Positions 1 through 9,217 are shown, counted from the stretch's first letter. The stretch: DNA of 64,000 bases from Anaerolineaceae bacterium (GCA_002699125.1 PABI01000123.1:62001-126000), one strand, 5' to 3'. Numbers and translations are program-made. The notes: a model not told the origin generated them from the letters alone.

Positions 1-683
1 TAATTTTGTGTAATCCACACAATCCGGTTGGCCGCGTATGGACCCAGGAAGAACTGGAAAAAGTGGCTGAAATTTGTGTCCAACACGACGTTTTTGTCAT
101 CTCCGATGAAATTCATGGCGATTTCGCTTTCCCGCCCCATCGCTATGTCCCCTATCTCACCATTTCTGAAACGGCCGCTCAAAACGCAGCCACCTGTATT
201 TCACCTGCCAAAACGTTTAATATTTCCGGCATGGTTGATGCGTTTGCCGTCATCCCCAATCAAGAAAGTCGGCAGCAGCTTCACAGCTTTGCCCACCGTT
301 ACCAAATCAACAAGGTGAACGTTTTTACCTCCGCTGCCGTCGAAGCCGCCTTCAGGGAAGGCGCAACCTGGCTGGATGCGCTATTAACATATCTTCAGGG
401 CAACATCGCGCTAATCCGACAGTTCCTGCAGGAAAATAAGATAAACGTTTCCCTGATTGAACCAGAAGGAACATTCCTGGCTTGGCTCGATTTTCGCGGA
501 CTGAAATTAGACGCAAAAGAATTGGAAAAACGCCTCGGGCAAGACGCGCAAGTCGCACTGAGTCCGGGCTACTGGTACGGGCGAGAAGGCGCGGGCTTTG
601 CCCGGATGACGATTGGCTGTCCTAGAAAAATTGTGCAGCGAGCACTCGACAATATTTGCAGTTCTTTTCAAAAACAATCGTGA
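1..683 (+). CDS. MalY/PatB-type PLP aminotransferase (5' truncated)
   Basis: C-terminal part of a fold-type I pyridoxal-phosphate enzyme of the MalY/PatB (cystathionine beta-lyase-like) group. The reading frame is open to the left edge, so the TTG at 6 is not a true start and roughly the first 160 residues of a usual ~390-residue protein are missing. Visible are CNPHNPVGRVW, the loop ISDEIHGDF with the Asp that contacts the PLP ring, SPAKTFNISG with the Schiff-base Lys, and GFARMTIGCP with the Arg that binds the substrate carboxylate. Family members cleave cystathionine to homocysteine or act as aminotransferases; the sequence here does not decide. A methyltransferase gene follows after 5 bp on the same strand, so they are probably co-transcribed. 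Confidence 0.9.
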   Translation, partial: ILCNPHNPVGRVWTQEELEKVAEICVQHDVFVISDEIHGDFAFPPHRYVPYLTISETAAQNAATCISPAKTFNISGMVDAFAVIPNQESRQQLHSFAHRYQINKVNVFTSAAVEAAFREGATWLDALLTYLQGNIALIRQFLQENKINVSLIEPEGTFLAWLDFRGLKLDAKELEKRLGQDAQVALSPGYWYGREGAGFARMTIGCPRKIVQRALDNICSSFQKQS

Positions 684-688
684 TTTAA

Positions 689-1474
689 ATGAAACAGTTA
701 GATGAAGTTGCGCAGGCGAACCAAACTATGTGGGAAGCCGAAGTACAAAAAGGCGGAGGCTATACGCAGCCCTGGCTTGATTTGGACGTCGCGGACTTGC
801 AGCAGCTGGCGGCTGGTGAGTTAGACCCCTTCCCCAAACCGTTGTATGAACTATTTCCCTATCACCTGCTGCAAGATGTGGCGGGGAAGGATGTGCTTTG
901 TTTGGCGGCGGGCGGTGGGCAGCAAACGGCCGTATTCGGCCTGCTAGGTGCCAATGTTACTGTTGTCGATTTAACCCAAGGCCAGCTAGACGGCGACGAA
1001 AAAGCGGCCGCCCACTACAGCTACCCCATCACCACCATCCAGGCCGACATGCGCGATCTGTCTGCACTGTCTGCTGACGCTTTCGACCTGGTGTTTCAGG
1101 CCGATTCCCTGGCCTACGTGCCCGATTTGCGGCCGGTGTATGGCGAAGTGGCCCGCGTGCTGCGCCCTGGCGGTTTATACCGGGTAAAGCACAACCAGCC
1201 TGCGGTGCACCGTACGGAGTGGAACGGCCGTCATTACATCGTCAACGCCCCCTACGCTGAAACCATCCAACATCGCGAGGACGGCGGCATTGAGTTCCGC
1301 CACCGCATGGACGACATCTTTAACGGCCTGCTGGACGCCGGATTCACCATCCAGCGCGTGCACGAGGCGCCCCATTACCGCCAATCCTACGCCGATGCCG
1401 AGCCAGGCAGTTGGGGCCACGAAACGCGCTACGTCGCCGGCGGCTTTGCCATCATTGCCCGATTGACTCCCTGA
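689..1474 (+). CDS. Class I SAM-dependent methyltransferase
   Basis: Methyltransferase of the Methyltransf_11/25 type, 261 residues. The SAM-binding motif I is VLCLAAGGGQQTAVFG (about residues 70-85), followed by the acidic end of strand 2 in VTVVDLT, and the post-motif segment DLVFQADSLAYVPDL leading to the typical VARVLRPGGLYRV helix-strand. No substrate-binding feature is recognisable, so the acceptor molecule is unknown; related proteins methylate small molecules, quinones or tRNA. Start ATG at 689 lies 5 bp after the aminotransferase stop, suggesting translational coupling. Downstream is a palindromic intergenic repeat, then a convergent histidine kinase gene. Confidence 0.85.
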   Translation: MKQLDEVAQANQTMWEAEVQKGGGYTQPWLDLDVADLQQLAAGELDPFPKPLYELFPYHLLQDVAGKDVLCLAAGGGQQTAVFGLLGANVTVVDLTQGQLDGDEKAAAHYSYPITTIQADMRDLSALSADAFDLVFQADSLAYVPDLRPVYGEVARVLRPGGLYRVKHNQPAVHRTEWNGRHYIVNAPYAETIQHREDGGIEFRHRMDDIFNGLLDAGFTIQRVHEAPHYRQSYADAEPGSWGHETRYVAGGFAIIARLTP

Positions 1475-1566
1475 TTGTCATGCCCGCGCAGTGCCTGCCC
1501 CCGCGAAGGCGTGGGGCGGGCATCCACCATTTGAAGTATGGATTCCCGCTTTCGCGAGAATGACAA
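1475..1566. repeat. Palindromic intergenic repeat, GATTCCCGC...GAGAATGAC type
   Basis: The segment opens with TTGTCAT and closes with ATGACAA. Between them lie self-complementary blocks around GGATTCCCGCTTTCGCGAGA and a GC-rich inner hairpin (GCCCGC ... GCGGGC). A second, diverged copy lies at 25098-25166. This resembles the short non-autonomous palindromic repeats (GGATTCCCGC...GCGGGAATGAC) seen between genes in many bacteria. It sits between convergent genes and could act as a bidirectional terminator. Confidence 0.65.
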
Positions 1567-1615
1567 GCGGAGGTTACGGGTATCTGTTTGCAGTTAGTTG
1601 GTGATGCGTGTGAGA

Positions 1616-4600
1616 TTATTGCTCGCTGTTTGCCGTGCTGCTTTCTTTTTCTTTGGCGACGGATTTGTAGCCGTTTTGCGTGGGGAGTGAGATGGAGAAG
1701 GTGCAGCCTTCGCCCTGCTGGCTGTAACACCAGGCGCGCCCACCGTGCCGCTCAGCAATGGAGCGCACAATAGCCAGCCCCAGGCCGGACCCTTTTACCT
1801 TTTCTGTGCCGCGCTGCTTCACCCGGTAAAACTTCTCAAACAGGCGCATCTGATCTTGCTTGGGGATACCAGGCCCGCTGTCTTGTACGCTGAGGACCAG
1901 TTCGCCATTTTTTTGCTCGGCGCGCAGCCACATGGGGCCGCTGTTGGGCGCATATTTAATAGCGTTACCCACTAGATTGGTGAGCGCCTGCCGAATCAGG
2001 GAACCATCCCCCTGAACCGGCGAAATGTTGTCGGAAACATCTACCTGGAGCTTAATGCCTGCCAGATGGGCGTGCTGCCAATACTCTTCGGCAATGCCTT
2101 CCAGCAGCGGCTTCACCTCAATGCGCTCCTGAGCCAAATCAACCCCAGCCTCAATGCGGCCTAAATCGAGCAAATCGTCCACCAGTTGGGACATTTGATC
2201 AATCCCCACCAGGATTTTCTCCAAATATTCGTGCTGCTTGGGGCTGAGCTCATCTACCATGGGCACCATGGTGGCGTAGCCGCGCATGTAGGTGAGCGGG
2301 CTGCGCAAATCATGCGACACGGTGGCGACAAAGTCGGACTTCATCTCGTCGATTTCTTTGAGATGGGTGATGTCGCGCAAGACGGCCACCCGGCCAAACA
2401 CCTGCCCTTCATTGCTGATGATGGTCGAAGCGCTGGCGTAGTAAGTTTGGCCATTGGGCAAGGGCAGCTCTAAATTACGGGTGTGTTCGTCCTGGCCGGT
2501 AAGCGCTTTAACCAATTTAGCCGGTTCAATCACTTTGGCCACCGGTCGCCCCACCACTTTGCTGGCGTTCAGGTTAAATATGCGCTCGGCGGCGCGGTTG
2601 ATGAGCAAAATGCGTTCGGTCTGATCGGTGACAATGACGGCGTCTGTGGTGCTGGCCAGCACGGCCGCTAAGCGGCGACGTCCCCCTTCAGCAATGGCAT
2701 ACAAGCGGGCATTTTCAACGAGAACGGCCGTCTGGCTGGCCAACGTTACCAACAAATTGCGCTCAGAAATATCGTAGCTGTGTGCCTGCCGGTAACCCAA
2801 CCACAAAATCCCCTGGAAGCGATCGTGCGAATAAAGGGGAATGGCCACCAGGGCCGGGACCGGTGGTTCGGCGTCACGGTCCAGCTCCAAGGCGGCACGA
2901 ATCTGGTTCGGCGTGGCCAGCATCAGTTCCTGCATGTGGCGCAGGCGGGTCATGATGGGCCGATCCAGTTCCTTCATTGCCGGGGCGGCGGGACCTTCGC
3001 CAAAGGAAAGCGGTGCCCCACCACTGGGATTGAGCACCACGGCACGGGCCCCGGCGGCACCCGTACCGCGCAGCGCACCACGCAAAACTGCCGGAATCCC
3101 CTGCGTCAGGTCAATGCTGGTGGAGACATCATGGCTGGTGCCCAGCAGCAGCGACAGATCGTTGAGCTGCTTGCGGGTGGCCCGCTGCATCTGGATAAAC
3201 GCCTGGTTAAGTTCACCAATTTCATCTTCGCGCTGCTCCAATTCGGTGGCCGACCAGCTGCCGCCAGCGGCCATCGTCTTGCTGGCCGCTACAATCTTGT
3301 TGATCGGTTGGGTGATATCACGCCCCAGCAGGGTGACGTTGGTGTAAAACAGAACCGTGCCCAAAATCAGCACGAGCAAAAGCGGCCAACCGATGCGCAG
3401 CGCCTGTCCCAACACAATTTCGTAGGGAACGGCCGTTACCACCGTCCAGCCAGGCTCTGCGGCCGTTTGCGTATAAATCAGGTCGCGCGTGCTGCTGCCT
3501 TGCAGCCAGCCCCGGTATGCCGCGCCCGATTCCACGTCAGCCAGACCCAGGAACCAGAGGGAGCGCAATCTATCTTCCTCGCCGGGCCAGTCGGCGCGCA
3601 AATACATGTTTTGCGGATGGGCAATAATTTGCCCTTGTTCATTAACCAGAAAGCCGGTGCCGCCGCCAACGGTGCCTTGCAGCCCCACCAGCAAATCATC
3701 CAGGCTAAAATTGGCCAGCCGCCCGATGAGGACAACGCCGGTTTCTGCATCATTAGCCACGGGCACAACCAGACTGAGCACCTGTTCTGCCGTGGGCATA
3801 TTGGCCAGGGCCACGCTTTTGGGGTTCGGGGTAAAGGCATCGGCCACGGCTGCGGCTTCGTCGGGGGAAAGTTCAGGGTTCGTGTTGCTATTGGGGTAAA
3901 CGGCCGTTACTTCCCCTACCTCATTCACCAGCAGCAAATGTTGGTAGGTAGGATTGCGCTGGTAAAGGTTGGCTAACGCTTCGCTGGCAACGGCCGTATC
4001 AGCACTTAACAGCGCCGTCTGATCATCTTCAAACAAAGTGAGCTGGGTTTCTAACTGATTGACAAATTCGGGGATTTCTTCGGAAACAACGGTGGCATTG
4101 TAAGCCATCTGGTTGACCACCAGCCGAGTAGAAACAGAAATAGCCAGGTTGTACACAATGGTGATCGAGAGCAAAATGAGCAGGGCGGCAAACGTAAAAT
4201 AGTTGAGCTGGAGCCGTTTTTGCAGGCTGCGCCGGGTGGGTGGGGGAATGAGGGATTGAGACGGCCGTAAGTCAGGCATATTGCGCAGCACCACAGTAAC
4301 CACGACGCCCGCCACTACACCTTCTAGCAGACGCGGCCAAAAGTTGGCCGTAGCCACCACCAGCGCCTGGTCCAGTGCCGACAGCCCAGCCACGCTGGCC
4401 GCAGCAAAGCCACCAAATCCGCTGAAAATGGTAAGCAGCAAGCCGCTCAACAAGCCGGCTACCCAGGGCTGTCGCAGCCAATGGTAAACCGGACCGATAT
4501 AATTTTGTTGTAGAAGAAAGGCGATGGAAACGGCCGTAAATGCGCCCCAGAAAATATCAAACAGCTGGTGCGTTTGGCCCAACGTTGTGCCCAATCCGGT

Positions 4601-4942
4601 AAACACGCCAACAAGCACAGCCCCGGGTGGCCCCAACACCACGCCGGCCAACAGCAGCGGAATGGCACCAAGCAGCATGGCCGCACTGTTCGGCAGTTCC
4701 GCCACAGGAGGCGATGTAAATGGGAAGCGAAGGGGGAGTAGTTGGCTGGTGATTAGGCCAGCCAGCGAAAGGGCACCCGTCCAAAGCCATTGTTTCTGGG
4801 AAAAACGTTGGTAATTTGAACGAAAATAATAGGCTAGGTAAATAAAAAGGGCCGCACAGAAAAGTAAAAGCAGGTAGCCCACCGCACGGCTCGGCAGGTT
4901 AAGCGAAACTTCCCTACTTACACCCCACAGACTTACTGGCAT
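1616..4942 (-). CDS. Large hybrid-sensor membrane histidine kinase (Cache-HAMP-GAF-PAS-HisKA-HATPase)
   Basis: Sensor histidine kinase of 1108 residues. The N-terminal ~225 residues form about six or seven hydrophobic segments resembling integral-membrane sensor modules (LytS/MASE-like). A further TM near 245-268 begins a dCache-like periplasmic domain that ends at a TM at about 516-538. Inside follow HAMP (~539-592), GAF (~600-755), PAS (~757-865, VIVTDQTERILLINRAAERI), HisKA with H-box FVATVSHDLRSP (His near 877) and HATPase_c with LVGNAIKYAPNS, VQDSGPGIP and GSGLGLAIVRS. All catalytic boxes are intact. No response regulator is adjacent, so the partner is encoded elsewhere. The double membrane sensor (integral module plus Cache) in one chain is unusual. 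Confidence 0.92.
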   Translation of the reverse strand: MPVSLWGVSREVSLNLPSRAVGYLLLLFCAALFIYLAYYFRSNYQRFSQKQWLWTGALSLAGLITSQLLPLRFPFTSPPVAELPNSAAMLLGAIPLLLAGVVLGPPGAVLVGVFTGLGTTLGQTHQLFDIFWGAFTAVSIAFLLQQNYIGPVYHWLRQPWVAGLLSGLLLTIFSGFGGFAAASVAGLSALDQALVVATANFWPRLLEGVVAGVVVTVVLRNMPDLRPSQSLIPPPTRRSLQKRLQLNYFTFAALLILLSITIVYNLAISVSTRLVVNQMAYNATVVSEEIPEFVNQLETQLTLFEDDQTALLSADTAVASEALANLYQRNPTYQHLLLVNEVGEVTAVYPNSNTNPELSPDEAAAVADAFTPNPKSVALANMPTAEQVLSLVVPVANDAETGVVLIGRLANFSLDDLLVGLQGTVGGGTGFLVNEQGQIIAHPQNMYLRADWPGEEDRLRSLWFLGLADVESGAAYRGWLQGSSTRDLIYTQTAAEPGWTVVTAVPYEIVLGQALRIGWPLLLVLILGTVLFYTNVTLLGRDITQPINKIVAASKTMAAGGSWSATELEQREDEIGELNQAFIQMQRATRKQLNDLSLLLGTSHDVSTSIDLTQGIPAVLRGALRGTGAAGARAVVLNPSGGAPLSFGEGPAAPAMKELDRPIMTRLRHMQELMLATPNQIRAALELDRDAEPPVPALVAIPLYSHDRFQGILWLGYRQAHSYDISERNLLVTLASQTAVLVENARLYAIAEGGRRRLAAVLASTTDAVIVTDQTERILLINRAAERIFNLNASKVVGRPVAKVIEPAKLVKALTGQDEHTRNLELPLPNGQTYYASASTIISNEGQVFGRVAVLRDITHLKEIDEMKSDFVATVSHDLRSPLTYMRGYATMVPMVDELSPKQHEYLEKILVGIDQMSQLVDDLLDLGRIEAGVDLAQERIEVKPLLEGIAEEYWQHAHLAGIKLQVDVSDNISPVQGDGSLIRQALTNLVGNAIKYAPNSGPMWLRAEQKNGELVLSVQDSGPGIPKQDQMRLFEKFYRVKQRGTEKVKGSGLGLAIVRSIAERHGGRAWCYSQQGEGCTFSISLPTQNGYKSVAKEKESSTANSEQ

Positions 4943-5324
4943 ACGGTTGTTCTCTTCACGCTGAGGTGACTACTTGCCTCTCTCAATGCTAACCGCAGTT
5001 TGGCGCAAACATGATTTGTAATCAATGATCCTCTGCCAAATTGCTTAGCGCACAGTCTGCCCGGTACAATTTAGTCGCAATGGAATTGGGCATAACCATA
5101 CAAGTAAACAGTTTACAAGAGTTACTTTACAATAACGATACAACATCGGGATTATAACATGCGCTCATAGCCATAGCAATCAACATCTAGCAAAAGAGAC
5201 AAACCGAAAGTCATGGGTAAGCTGAACGCTAAATGATGTGGCCGCAATTACGAACCAGTCGAATTGGGATATTTTCATGTCAAACTGTTTGTCATTTATA
5301 AAGTTGTAAACTATCATCCCCTAA
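4943..5324. promoter_or_regulatory. Divergent intergenic region with two short inverted repeats
   Basis: This 382-bp spacer separates the histidine kinase (leftward) from the Thr/Pro-rich membrane protein (rightward), so it must hold both promoters. It is AT-rich compared with its surroundings. It contains two 5+5 or 6+6 inverted repeats with one-base centres: GTAAAC-A-GTTTAC at 5104-5116 and CAAAC-T-GTTTG at 5281-5291, the second 34 bp before the rightward start. Such symmetric sites are typical of dimeric repressor binding. I see no RNA gene and no convincing -35/-10 pair. Confidence 0.4.
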
Positions 5325-5906
5325 ATGAATTCTCGTCGTCGCACTTATCTTATTTTGATTGGCGTTATCTTACTTACAGTTCCTTGCTATATTGCTGGCG
5401 TCTTTTTGCTGGTCATTGCCCCAGATGCGCCTGTGAGTGAGTTACCGCCTACCCTGCCGGTTGTGGTTTCGTCTACGCCATCGGCGACCAGTCCCGCCAC
5501 AGAAGTTTTGCCGCCCGGTACGTTAACGGCCGTTCCCACCCGCACCCAAGGGCCACCAACTGCTACCCTGCCACCCACCCCGGACCAATTCCAGACACCC
5601 ATTGTGCAACCCACGGCTACGGCTACAGAGCCAGCCACAGCCACGGCAACCGGCACCGCCACTGGAACTGCTACAGCTACCAGCACGGGAACGCCCACAG
5701 CCACGGCGACGCAAGGTAACACGCCAACACCTACCAACACCGCCACGGCGACGCCCACAGCCACAACGGCCGTTACCCCCACGCTCACCAACACGGCCAC
5801 CAGTACACCGACGGCAACAACGGCCGTTACGCCAACCGCTACTAACACCGCCACAACGGCCGCGCCAACCGAAACTGCGACTACCGAATCTGAACCAGAA
5901 CCATAA
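5325..5906 (+). CDS. Membrane-anchored Thr/Pro/Ala-rich low-complexity protein
   Basis: Small protein of 193 residues with a positively charged N-terminus (MNSRRRTY), one membrane segment at about residues 8-31, and then an extracytoplasmic tail made almost entirely of Pro, Thr, Ala and Ser in TATAT, TPT and TNTAT repeats, ending in a short acidic stretch ESEPEP. No folded domain is visible. Tails of this composition are common as linkers in Chloroflexota surface proteins and are often candidates for O-glycosylation; a free-standing one could be a surface mucin-like stalk. It is followed by an M42 peptidase gene 35 bp downstream on the same strand. Function unknown. Confidence 0.6.
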   Translation: MNSRRRTYLILIGVILLTVPCYIAGVFLLVIAPDAPVSELPPTLPVVVSSTPSATSPATEVLPPGTLTAVPTRTQGPPTATLPPTPDQFQTPIVQPTATATEPATATATGTATGTATATSTGTPTATATQGNTPTPTNTATATPTATTAVTPTLTNTATSTPTATTAVTPTATNTATTAAPTETATTESEPEP

Positions 5907-5941
5907 CCAATGCCAGGTTCCAGTAAACTTTGAGAGAACAT

Positions 5942-7033
5942 ATGGACACATTTAAACTCCTAAAAACCTTAACCGAAACCCCCGGTCCCTCCGGCAATGA
6001 ACAGGCCATTGCCAACGCTGTGGAAGAATGGTGGCAGCCGTACGCCAGCCGCTTTGTACGCGATCGCGTCGGTAACCTGATGGCCATCAAGGAAGGCAGC
6101 GGCGAGGCCCCCCGGCGCTCTATTTTGCTGGCGGCCCATATGGATGAAATTGCCCTGATGGTGCACCAGATTGTTTCCCACAACGACAACGGTTTTTTAC
6201 GTGTGACCAACGTGGGCGGCGTCGATATTCGCCATTTGTATGGACAGGTGGTGGTGGTTCATGGGAAAAACAAGAATTTTCCCGGCGTACTGGGCAGCCT
6301 GCCCAAAACGATGCTGCCCCATGAAAAGCAAAACAAGCCGTTTGGCTACGAAGATTTAGTGGTCGATGTGGGACAGCCCCTCTCTGAGGTAGAAAAGGAA
6401 ATTTCGGTGGGCGATTTTATTAGCTTTCGCCAACCGCTGCGCAAATTGCAAAACGGCCGTGTTGCCGGTAAAGCGCTCGACAATCGCGCCTCCATCGCTG
6501 CCGTCACCATTTGTTTGGAGTATTTGAGCCAGCGGACGCATAGTTGGGATGTGGTAGCTGTGGCCACCGTGCAGGAAGAGACACGCCTGCTGGGGGCCTT
6601 CACCAGCGCCCATTCACAGGAACCAGACGCCGCCATCGCCATTGATGTGACTTTTGGCAAAGGCTCCGGGGCCAGCGATACCGGCACCTTTGAACTGGAC
6701 AGTGGTCCAGCGCTCGATTTGGGACCTAATGTCCACACCGGCATGTACAAGGCGCTTAAGAAAACGGCCGAATCCCTGGAGATGTCTATCAGCACCGGCA
6801 CCCACAGCCGGGCCAGCGGCACCGACGCCTTTGGCGTACAGGTCGCCCGCAGCGGCATTCCTACCGGCCTCATCTCCATTCCCCTGCGCTACATGCACAC
6901 GATGGTAGAATCTCTCGCACTAAAAGATGTGGAGCGATGCGGCCGTTTGATGGGCGAGTTCATTGCCAATCTGGACGATGAATTTTTGGACAAACTGGCA
7001 GCGGGGATGATGGAGGAAGACAGTAAGCGGTGA
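5942..7033 (+). CDS. M42-family metallo-aminopeptidase, copy 1
   Basis: Cytosolic di-metal peptidase of family M42 (glutamyl aminopeptidase/TET-like, sometimes labelled endoglucanase M). ATG at 5942 is chosen because GAGAG lies just upstream; a TTG at 5930 is also in frame. Metal-ligand blocks are present: LLAAHMDEIALM (His, Asp), KALDNRAS (bridging Asp), VQEETRLLGA (catalytic Glu and ligand Glu), AIDVTF (Asp) and RYMHTMVES (final His). The block after QEE reads TRLLGA where the two downstream paralogues have VGLRGA or VGTRGA, so this is the most diverged of the three. Homologues form dodecameric tetrahedra that trim short peptides. Confidence 0.9.
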   Translation: MDTFKLLKTLTETPGPSGNEQAIANAVEEWWQPYASRFVRDRVGNLMAIKEGSGEAPRRSILLAAHMDEIALMVHQIVSHNDNGFLRVTNVGGVDIRHLYGQVVVVHGKNKNFPGVLGSLPKTMLPHEKQNKPFGYEDLVVDVGQPLSEVEKEISVGDFISFRQPLRKLQNGRVAGKALDNRASIAAVTICLEYLSQRTHSWDVVAVATVQEETRLLGAFTSAHSQEPDAAIAIDVTFGKGSGASDTGTFELDSGPALDLGPNVHTGMYKALKKTAESLEMSISTGTHSRASGTDAFGVQVARSGIPTGLISIPLRYMHTMVESLALKDVERCGRLMGEFIANLDDEFLDKLAAGMMEEDSKR

Positions 7034-7090
7034 ACGGTAAGCAGTAATCGGTAAATAGTTCACCGCTCACCGACTACGGATAACCGATTA
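7027..7090. repeat. Intergenic inverted repeat between M42 genes
   Basis: Nested self-complementary arms span the stop codon and spacer: GCGGTGAAC (7027-7035) pairs with GTTCACCGC (7058-7066), and TAATCGGT pairs with ACCGATTA (7083-7090). The sequence is built from repeats of the CGGTAATCGGT kind, unlike coding DNA around it. It would form a hairpin in the mRNA between peptidase 1 and peptidase 2 and may uncouple their expression. Confidence 0.55.
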
Positions 7091-7109
7091 CCGATCACGG
7101 ATAACCAAC

Positions 7110-8147
7110 ATGAACGAACTACTCAAAAACCTGACCGAAGCCGTCGGCGTGTCCGGCGAGGAAAAAGAGGTGCGGCTGCTCATTCGCGACCTCATCGCCG
7201 ACCATGTGGATGAATGGCACGTCGACGCAATGGGCAACCTGATTGCCCTGAAAAAAGGCACCGGCGCGCCTGATTTGCGCGTGATGGTTGATGCCCACAT
7301 GGATGAGGTGGGCCTCATTGTCACCGATTACGACAGCAACGGCACATTGAAATTTAGCGGCGTGGGCGGCTTTGATGACCGTGCCCTGCTGGGCAAAGTG
7401 GTGCAGGTTGGCCCCAAAAAGATTACTGGCGTTATTGGTGCGCGACCTGTTCATCTGCTTAACGCCACCCAGCGCAACACCATCACCAAGATGGATGCCA
7501 TGCGCATCGACATCGGCGCGAAGAATAAGGACGCCGCCAGCAGTAAGGTCGATATCGGTGACCGCGCCGCCTTTGTCACCGAGTACGAGGAGTTGGGGCC
7601 AACGGCCGTTGGCAAAGCATTCGACAATCGGGCAGGCTGTGCCGCGCTGATTGAGCTGTTGCGGGAACGGCCGTATCCCTTCGACCTCATCGCCACCTTC
7701 ACCGTGCAGGAAGAAGTAGGACTGCGCGGGGCCACCACCGCCGCCTACGGCGTCAAGCCAGACGTGGCCCTCATTTTGGAATGCACCCCGGCTTATGACC
7801 TGCCCAACAAAAAAGACGAAAGTCCCAACGTGGCGCTGGGTAAAGGGCCATCCATCTACGTGATGGACAGCGGCACGCTGCAAGACCCGCGCCTGGTGAG
7901 CCTCATCACCCAAACGGCGGCCAACTACAACATTCCTTTCCAGATTCGCCGGCCGGGCGGCGGCGGGACCAACACATCGGTTATCCAGCGCGTGCATGGC
8001 GCTATTCCAGCCGCCACCATCGCTGTACCAGGCCGTTATGCCCACACGCCGGCCATGATGATCAACCTGGATGATTATGCGAATGTGGTGAAACTGGCCA
8101 AGGCAACGTTGTTGAACCTGACAGTGGATATTGTGAAACGTAATTGA
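7110..8147 (+). CDS. M42-family metallo-aminopeptidase, copy 2
   Basis: Second of three tandem M42 peptidases, 345 residues. Ligand blocks: VMVDAHMDEVGLI, KAFDNRAGCAAL, TVQEEVGLRGATTAA, LILECTPA (Glu where the other copies have Asp, an accepted variant in the family) and RYAHTPAMM. The substrate-site stretch GGGTNTSVIQRVHGA is typical of the family. The catalytic residues are complete, so it should be active as an aminopeptidase on short peptides. Its start ATG (7110) is 76 bp after the previous stop; an inverted-repeat spacer lies between. Different substrate preference from its neighbours is likely but cannot be read from the sequence. Confidence 0.93.
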   Translation: MNELLKNLTEAVGVSGEEKEVRLLIRDLIADHVDEWHVDAMGNLIALKKGTGAPDLRVMVDAHMDEVGLIVTDYDSNGTLKFSGVGGFDDRALLGKVVQVGPKKITGVIGARPVHLLNATQRNTITKMDAMRIDIGAKNKDAASSKVDIGDRAAFVTEYEELGPTAVGKAFDNRAGCAALIELLRERPYPFDLIATFTVQEEVGLRGATTAAYGVKPDVALILECTPAYDLPNKKDESPNVALGKGPSIYVMDSGTLQDPRLVSLITQTAANYNIPFQIRRPGGGGTNTSVIQRVHGAIPAATIAVPGRYAHTPAMMINLDDYANVVKLAKATLLNLTVDIVKRN

Positions 8148-8188
8148 GGTGTTGGGTAATTACGTAATTTCTCAATTACCTAATTACG
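8142..8188. repeat. Intergenic inverted repeat between M42 copies 2 and 3
   Basis: AATTGAG at 8142-8148 pairs with CTCAATT at 8171-8177, and inside them GGTAATTACGTAATT is itself nearly palindromic and repeats as ATTACCTAATTAC. The left arm overlaps the stop codon of the upstream gene. As in the previous spacer, the mRNA can fold into a hairpin between peptidase genes. Confidence 0.5.
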
Positions 8189-8221
8189 ACCAAAGCACTC
8201 ATCCCATTTTTCGAGGACAAG

Positions 8222-9217
8222 ATGAACGATTTAATCAAAAAACTGGTAGAAGCTTACGGCCCGTCGGGCTTTGAAGACCAAATGCGAGCGCTGATTCGGC
8301 CTGAGATTGAAAAGTATGCCGATGAAATTTCGGTGGATGCCATGGGCAATCTCATTGCCCGCAAGCAGGGCAAGGGCAAAAATGGCCTCAAAGTGATGAT
8401 TGCTGCCCACATGGACGAAATCGGCCTGATGATTTCCCACATCACCGAAGATGGTTTTTGCCGCTTCACCAACATCGGCGGCATTTATCCGCACACGCTG
8501 TTGGGCAGTCGGGTCCAGTTTGCCGACGGCCGTATCGGCATCATTTACAGCGACCGCATCAAAGACCGCAGCAAGGTACACGGTCTGGATAAACATTACA
8601 TTGATGTGGGGGCCAGCAGCAAGGAAAATTGTCCGGTGCAGGTGGGAGATGCGGTGGGATTTGTACGGCCGTTCCTGGCCCAGGGCAAACGTCTCAGCGC
8701 CAAAAGCATGGATGACCGCATTGGCTGCGTAGTGGCGATTGAAGCGCTCAAGCGGCTCAAGAAAACGCCCCACGACGTCTACTTTGTCTTCAGCGTGCAG
8801 GAAGAAGTGGGCACGCGCGGTGCCCAGGCGGCGGCCAACATGATAGATCCCGACGTGGGCATCGCCCTGGACGTGACCCTGGCCGGCGACACGCCCGAAC
8901 CCACCCCAATCGCCGTCGAATTGGGCAAAGGCACGGCCATCAAAGTAAAAGACACTGGCATGATCGCCCATGCGGGCCTGGTACGCTTGATGAAGCAGCG
9001 CGCCGAAGAGGCCAAGATTCCCTACCAGCTAGAAGTGCTTACCGGGGGCTCCACCGATGCCCGCTCCATTCAGATTGCCAACGGCGGTTCGGCGGCGGGC
9101 TGCATCTCCATCCCCTGCCGCTACGTGCACTCCCAAAGCGAAACCGTCGACGCCGACGACGTGGAAAACTCCATCAAGCTCCTCGTCGAAATTCTCTCCA
9201 AACCCATTGAGCTTTAA
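8222..9217 (+). CDS. M42-family metallo-aminopeptidase, copy 3
   Basis: Third tandem M42 peptidase, 331 residues, preceded by GAGGACAAG as a plausible ribosome site. Ligand blocks: MIAAHMDEIGLMIS, KSMDDRIGCVVA (Asp-Asp instead of the usual Asp-Asn after the bridging metal ligand), SVQEEVGTRGAQAA, GIALDVTLAGD and RYVHSQSETV. GGSTDARSIQIANGG forms the conserved loop near the active site and is closest to characterised bacterial family members. A strong hairpin terminator follows 19 bp after the stop, ending the three-gene peptidase operon. Confidence 0.94.
   Translation: MNDLIKKLVEAYGPSGFEDQMRALIRPEIEKYADEISVDAMGNLIARKQGKGKNGLKVMIAAHMDEIGLMISHITEDGFCRFTNIGGIYPHTLLGSRVQFADGRIGIIYSDRIKDRSKVHGLDKHYIDVGASSKENCPVQVGDAVGFVRPFLAQGKRLSAKSMDDRIGCVVAIEALKRLKKTPHDVYFVFSVQEEVGTRGAQAAANMIDPDVGIALDVTLAGDTPEPTPIAVELGKGTAIKVKDTGMIAHAGLVRLMKQRAEEAKIPYQLEVLTGGSTDARSIQIANGGSAAGCISIPCRYVHSQSETVDADDVENSIKLLVEILSKPIEL

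Noticed and set aside
5600-5900. CRISPR-like or minisatellite repeats
   Set aside because: The repetition comes from Thr/Pro/Ala codons (ACN CCN GCN) in a low-complexity protein tail. There is no constant repeat with unique spacers.
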